Assembly (NCBI RefSeq): GCF_011075055.1
Contig: NC_058150.1
Span: 1,736,001-1,800,000 of the forward strand
Direction of reading: 5' to 3'
Length of the DNA: 64,000 bases
Origin: Mangifera indica
Taxonomy: Eukaryota; Streptophyta; Magnoliopsida; Sapindales; Anacardiaceae
This document shows positions 58,671 through 64,000 of this stretch, piece by piece. A model generated the notes under the pieces. The model saw only the letters and a program-made list of their open reading frames with translations. It was not told the DNA's origin and searched no databases. Each line of letters begins with the position of its first letter. Within the stretch, counting starts at the first letter, position 1. The position numbers and the translations under genes are program-made.

Positions 58671-58741
58671 AAATGAATTCAAATCGAATTGAATTGACTC
58701 GATTTAGACCAACCCTTATGCAGGGTCCAAAATAATCCTTA
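58655..58741. mobile_element. Single terminus of the 603-bp MITE family
   Basis: Reads CCCTTATGCAGGGTCCAAAA then TAATCCTT at the end, like the right end of the element at 56623. The other half is missing. Confidence 0.55.
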
Positions 58742-60020
58742 CTTCAAGTCTTATGCAGGTTCTAGTGGACGATTCCCAATTGCCCCTTGGATGCGTATAT
58801 TTTTAAAATATATTTTTTTATGTAAAAATTTAAATATTTTATAATTATATTATATTTACAAATTCAACTAATTTAATTATATTAATATTTAATTTAAATT
58901 TTAATTAAAATTTATAAGAATGTTGACAATTAAGAATAATTATAATTATATGTACCTATGGAAGCAATAAGTTTAAGTCAAAATAAGTTCATATTTTATT
59001 TATATCTTCTCTCGGCCAACAAACTATCGTAAAACGTATACTTATGACATTTGTGAATTTATCAGAGAAGTTTTTAAAACATTATAAGGAGAAACTCGAC
59101 TGCATAACAAAAATTTTGTCCTATTATTTAATTCAATAAAATTATGTATACCTATTTTAAGTATGTAAATATATATATATTTATATATATTATCATATGA
59201 TTGAGTGATTTTAAATTAAAGATAAAATAACACTCAATTATGTAATGACATGTATGAATATATCTATATTTATATACCCAAAATAAATATACATAATATT
59301 GCTCTATTTGAGTTCATAGATCTATTGGAGATTTGTCCTTTATTCATGGATTGGTTAATCAATCTCCCACATAAATACCTTCCCGATTTAGAAGGTTGAG
59401 AAAATATATAAAATCAGAAGACAAATATATTATTGTAGCATTTCTTCTGGCGATGCTATGAAGATTGATCAGAATAAACGTCCCCAATATGCCAAAAGAA
59501 AATTAATTGTCTCTGATTTTCCATGCCTCTAAGGCTCTAAGCATTATAAAATGCTCATCATACGTACTTATAAATTGCAGAATGACGGGCAAAGTTCACT
59601 TGACGAGTGTTCAGGAGAAAATGGTTAAAAACATGGTAAAATTCTTCCGACTACTGGTACTGGTACATTTAATGGAAGTTATTCATTTTGTGGTAAATCA
59701 AGCAATACTCAAATCCCGTTAGTCCACACAAATTGGGTATTTTATATATATATATATATACGGATATGCCAAAATGATTAAAAAATTGGGTTTAGGTCTT
59801 GGGGATACACAATTGTTTGTTGGAACTGTGTTGGACTTGCAACGACCCAAAACTACTGTATATATCATTGACTGAAGCAGCTACAAATTGGAAAGTGAGT
59901 TATTTCATTTAGAGTTTATCAGAAGACGGATCTTTACACATAAAGAACCTGCCATCTGAAGAGAATTGAGAAGAAAATATATAGAAAGATTTTTGTGCAG
60001 GGCAGCTTCTGAAACCGAAA
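58742..60020. other. Duplicated leader of the five-exon gene
   Basis: Contains an AT-rich MITE-like stretch (59130-59310). Bases 59385-60020 match 47575-48135, including GAAGACGGATCTTTACA near the gene start. No other gene. Confidence 0.55.
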
Positions 60021-62382
60021 ATGGCGGCTGCGCCATCATCATCGCCGTCCTCGGATTCTCGGAACTCAGCTACTCATCCTATCCAACCTGAGCGCGAGGT
60101 CTATCTATGTACAGCATATATGTTGGCTGTAGCTAGTATTGTGTGTTTAGTGTTGTGATTATTTTGATGGTTTTTCTGAATGTTAGGTTGGTGAAGTTGC
60201 AACTAACAGTGGTGTCTTTGATGTATTCGAGAAAAGGCCTGACTCACCTCCCCAACATTTTCAGTAAGTTTTTTCTTTTTCTTTTTTTTTTTCCCCCATA
60301 AACGAAATTTTGTATCTGATTTATATTTTTTTCTGCTGCATAATAATCGTGCGTAATGTTTCTCTGATTTTTTCCAGTATTTAATTAGAAAAAAAATTTG
60401 GATTTACTGAATGGATATTTAGTTGCTAATTGTTTATCGATGGACTGTAAGGAATTTAAAGCTTTCTTTTTTAGGGTTATGATATGAACCTGCTTGAAAT
60501 TAATTCTTGTGAATGAGATTAAGGAAAGAATAAATTCTATACTACATGTTGCCGCCGGGAAAGACCGTTCCAAGTTGGTTTCCAAAAGCTGTAAAATGAA
60601 ATTACGAATATTTGTTGCTTATCAGCACAAAAATTCAAGATGCGGCAATTGAATGTACTGAATTGTTACGCATATGTCATTGCTGAAAATGGAATCGCAT
60701 AGACATGCCCATGTCAACAGGGGTAATGACAGAACTAGTAACCATGTTTGGGGCCTTTGAATTTGAAGTATGCCAATGGTTAAGTAGACAATAAGATGTT
60801 TTATCATCATTGTGTGAATGTTGGAATTTAAGGATATTTTATGGTCAAGGGTTTGAAAATTTTAAGATATATTCTTTTTTCTGAAACCAAAAGATTTAGT
60901 TTGTACTTGTCGCTTATTTGTCTTCCTAAATACCAAGAAATGAGGCATTAGATCATCACTTCAATGAATGGAAATCTGGTATATATATCCATTATGTGTT
61001 TTCTTCCATTTTCCATTTCCTAATGTTGTTTCAGTTAACGGTCATCAATTTATTTTTACCAATATGTTACTGCCTGCGCATGGTTGATTTTTATTTTCTT
61101 ACTTTAGTTCTTCTGGTAATATTTTGTTTGAGAAAATACAACTCCTCTGCCACATAAAGTAGTTTGATCCTCTATAAATTACTCTTTGTTTTAATGGATT
61201 TATAGTGGGGAAGAGGTTAGTGCTCTGCTCTATTGTTTCAAACTATAGTTTTGTTTTCAATCTTGATGTACTCTCTTGGGCGTGTGTGTGCTTCTATGTT
61301 AGACAATAGTTCTTGCTAAATTCTCTTGCTCACACTTGCACAATTCCATTCCTTTATGGTGGACATTCATTACCTTATGTGCTGGTGTGCATGTAATATT
61401 CATACAGCTCAAGTACATATGCATATATTCACATCCTTGACTAAGTGAACCCTGTTGATGTACATCCTAAATTGTTTCGACAATATTTCTGTGAAACTCT
61501 TGCCAATGATGTATCAATCTTTAAATTGAAAAGAACAAGTAGGATAAATTTGATATAATCAACTATTAGTCCTGATTTCTGTCAATGATGCATCATTCTT
61601 GAATTGTTTCTCAAAAAATTCTTCACATTTTTGGTTTGATATACGTATTGTGGATTACCCGACCATTTACATCAAAAGCAAAGTTTTTAGGTTTAATCAA
61701 GTCCATTGTGAACCAAAGCTAATCACTTTCTGGGGTTCTCAATTTCTATCTTATCACATGATGACCTCCTTAATTGTTGTTCGCATGTATAGCTCTGGAG
61801 TAACTTGTAGATTGCAATCACATAGTGACTTTGTTAACATCTTTATACACTAACTTATACTAAACTATAGATCTATCTTATATTTCACTCTTGTTAGGGT
61901 TCTCAATAGCATAGACTATATCGAGAAGTACCAAAAATATGAAGCTGACTACAATCGTCGTCTTATGGCAAAATACTTCTCGAAGAAGAATCTATATGGG
62001 GGTAAATGATTATCACTCTCAGTTTTTTCTTGCTCTGTACATTCTAATACACCTTACTTTCTGATTATCTGTTGAATCAGTTACCAAAACTTTTGTTCTG
62101 GATTTCTTTGTTCTTCCAGGAAGTATATTTGAGGAAACTATGACAATAAATGGTGAGACAATAAAGTCAAGCAGGTATGACAGAATTCATGCAGGCATTT
62201 ACAAAGTGTTGGATCTGTCTCTCTGTATCATGGGCTAAGCTGTGTTTTCATCAACTTTGTCTAGGTGGCCTTGCACTCGTTCATTTGCAGACCCAGTGCA
62301 GGCTTTTGAAGATCAGAGTAGCTGTGCTTCATCGTCAATAGCAGAAAATATGAATAATGTCCCAAATGGAAGGCATGGCTGA
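60021..62382 (+). CDS. Five-exon gene of unknown function, copy 2, intact
   Basis: Exons 60021-60098, 60187-60263, 61898-62001, 62120-62174 and 62265-62382, all with GT-AG borders and consistent phase, total 432 bases and 143 residues. The protein starts MAAAPSSSPSSDSRNSATHP, continues with VFEKRPDSPPQHFQVLNSID, a charged tyrosine-rich segment (YIEKYQKYEADYNRRLMAKY), FSKKNLYGGSIFEETMTING and a serine-rich tail ending NVPNGRHG. There is no signal peptide or membrane span; the middle may form a helix. I do not recognise a named family, but the five-exon layout and its conservation between two copies support a real gene. Copy 1 (48136) has a stop at codon 22. Confidence 0.78.
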
Positions 62383-62992
62383 CAATCAATATGTTGCTTT
62401 CTTTCAAGGTTATTGTACGTAAACTGATGTGGATGATGTAGACCAGCATGTTCTGAGTAGAAACTAAGCAGAACTTTCATCCTCTCTCATCTGTCTTTAT
62501 CTCTACATATATATTTTTTTCTCATTGGTTGCGGCAGAGGGGCAGATGGCTCTAATATTGCCTCTAGTTATGAGAAATGGCAACTGAAGATGCATCTATG
62601 CAAATAAGCTTAAGAAAATTGGTTTCATTAATAAGTGATAAAAAATGGTGAATGATGCAAGATGTTGGAAATAACTTGTTAAACAGAGAATTTTTTGTTG
62701 GGACAGACCATTTGGAGCAACCAGTTTTATGTTGAAGATTATTTTCTGTTGTGCTTGGTCCTTTTCTATATCAAATTATGAACCTCTCTTTTACCTTAGA
62801 GAAGCATTTCATAGGTTGTCAGGAAAGAAAGAGAATTTATAGTTCTTCATGATCAAACAAATATGAGGAGTAGAGTTTATTTGAATTATGGCTAATGATA
62901 AGTGCCTTTACTGTAACCTTAATGAATACTTACATGAACAACACAATTCAAAGCGGAGTTTATATTCATTCTATAGTTTAGTGATGAATGGA
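62383..62992. other. Intergenic space between convergent genes
   Basis: 3' sides of the five-exon gene and of the bZIP gene. No other feature seen. Confidence 0.5.
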
Positions 62993-63547
62993 TTAACTTG
63001 AATCCTCAGCTATGAGGCTATTCATATTTGCAGTGGGGGCAATGGCTTCTTTGTGACCTTGGAGAGGGGTCATGAGATGGGAGAGAAGTATTTGAAGAGA
63101 AGCAACTTTCTCCTTGAGCTGTAAATTCTCTTGAAGGATCAGGTTGTTATTCTCCAACAAGAGAATAATCTTTTCTGATAGTTGATGATTAACAGTTTGA
63201 ACCTGGTTAACCTGAAACTGAAGCTCTTCGATGAGTTTCTTCTTGCGCATTCTTGATCTTCGAGCTGATTCCCTGTTAGATATCACTCTCTTCAGCCTCC
63301 TTTCATTGATGATGTTCACACTGTTCTCTCTTGCTTCATTGTCTAGAGTCGAGCCAATACTGACAGATGTTGATTTCGGAGAGAATACATCAAAAGGAAC
63401 ATGAAACTGGTCATCAGCAGAATTGGCAAAGAACTTGCTGGAGAAATCCGTGCTCACTCCCGGGTAAGCTGAAGAGAGATGAAGAAGATTCTGAACTGGG
63501 TTTTCTGCATATTGTTGCTTTAATTCATGTGGCTCCATGGCTTCCAT
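62993..63547 (-). CDS. bZIP transcription factor, single exon
   Basis: Encodes 184 residues. The basic region is at about 83-104 with the signature N91-x7-R99 (NRESARRSRMRKK), which contacts DNA at ACGT-core sites in this class. A leucine zipper follows with heptad positions L109, V116, L123, L130, I137, L144 and L151. The N-terminus is short and acidic/serine-rich and no other domain is present; small, intronless proteins of this form belong to plant bZIP group S, and RRLKRVISNRESARRSR fits the AtbZIP42/43-like branch better than the sucrose-regulated S1 branch. The start could be Met1 or Met4 (MEAMEPHE). It would act in the nucleus as a dimer. Confidence 0.9.
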   Translation of the reverse strand: MEAMEPHELKQQYAENPVQNLLHLSSAYPGVSTDFSSKFFANSADDQFHVPFDVFSPKSTSVSIGSTLDNEARENSVNIINERRLKRVISNRESARRSRMRKKKLIEELQFQVNQVQTVNHQLSEKIILLLENNNLILQENLQLKEKVASLQILLSHLMTPLQGHKEAIAPTANMNSLIAEDSS

Positions 63548-64000
63548 TTTAAGATGACTTGAACTTAAAAGGCAGAGAGAAACAAAAAATGCAGAACTTA
63601 AATCATGTAACTAGTTTTACATTAGACACTAATTATATTGAACAACAATATCAAGATTAATAATAATTATTTCTATATATAACAAATGATAGAGGATCAA
63701 GCAATCATGGTTACTAAAATAATCACTGGATGAAAAATTATGGCTACAACTTTAGTTATTCTAAAATCCCATGACAAAGCATCCTACCTAGCAACAATTT
63801 TAGCAAAATTTATTAGAGAAAGAATTTAATTTCAGCATTTTTTTAAAACAAAAATGGTATGACTTGAATAGTCAGGTGTGTATCTTTGATTTAAACCTAT
63901 TTATAAGATGAATTTAGTAATGAATTTAATTACATTATTACTTTAATCAAATTATCTTTTGAAGTCATAGCATTCAGTCTATTGACAAAACTAGAAATGG
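63548..64000. other. 5' flank of the bZIP gene
   Basis: AT-rich upstream region cut by the window end. No conserved upstream open frame recognised. Confidence 0.4.

Noticed and set aside
1..64000. tRNA or rRNA genes
   Set aside because: I scanned for tRNA-like and rRNA-like stretches and saw none; the TGGTATCAGAGC words are retroelement primer sites.

Overview
The window is plant nuclear DNA, most likely from a eudicot. It is AT-rich, the genes have GT-AG introns, and it encodes an alpha-expansin, chloroplast SPPA (protease IV) relics, a plant bZIP factor and small non-autonomous transposons. No prokaryotic, organellar or viral operon is visible. I cannot name the species.

Positions 1-41170 are a cluster of repeated modules. 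The most complete module order is: a GC-rich conserved block of about 280 bp, a minus-strand gene for a small multi-pass membrane protein, an AT-rich spacer, an alpha-expansin gene on minus, and the C-terminal part of SPPA on plus. Copies begin at about 1 (partial), 1805 (unit A), 9478 (unit B) and 29830 (unit C). They are in different states of decay. The only complete expansin is in unit B (22402-23349). Expansin is a fragment in unit A and a broken gene in unit C. SPPA is a pseudogene in A and B. Membrane-protein family members lie at 490, 2843, 9985, 30892, 36256, 40659, 52228 and 55522, all on minus. Five look able to encode protein.

The most unusual structure is the tandem amplification of this membrane gene's own promoter and start region, at the same place in two modules but with different repeat units. 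In unit A (3459-5037) the unit alternates 260/268 bp, giving a 527-bp dimer, and carries the first codons, the proline-coding GGT run, the TATA region and a short inverted promoter piece. In unit B (about 10730-18915) there are about 33 extra copies of a 253-bp unit with only the first codons, the TATA box and upstream DNA. Inside it a six-monomer higher-order repeat (about 1518 bp) occurs almost three times (12515-16814). Copy 0 and unit C have no array, so the window shows states before and after birth of a promoter-derived satellite.

Mobile DNA is well resolved at several points: a Mutator-type foldback MITE with a 9-bp duplication and an empty paralogous site (21182-21735), two TRIM retrotransposons with tRNA-Met-type primer sites (26292-26877, 30282-30753), a probable solo LTR (27721-28239) and several inverted-repeat MITEs.

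Positions 42000-64000 hold further duplicated segments, a nonsense-mutated and an intact copy of an unnamed five-exon gene (48136-50964 and 60021-62382), a fragmentary lysine-rich-tail gene (53950-54930) and an intact bZIP gene (62993-63547).
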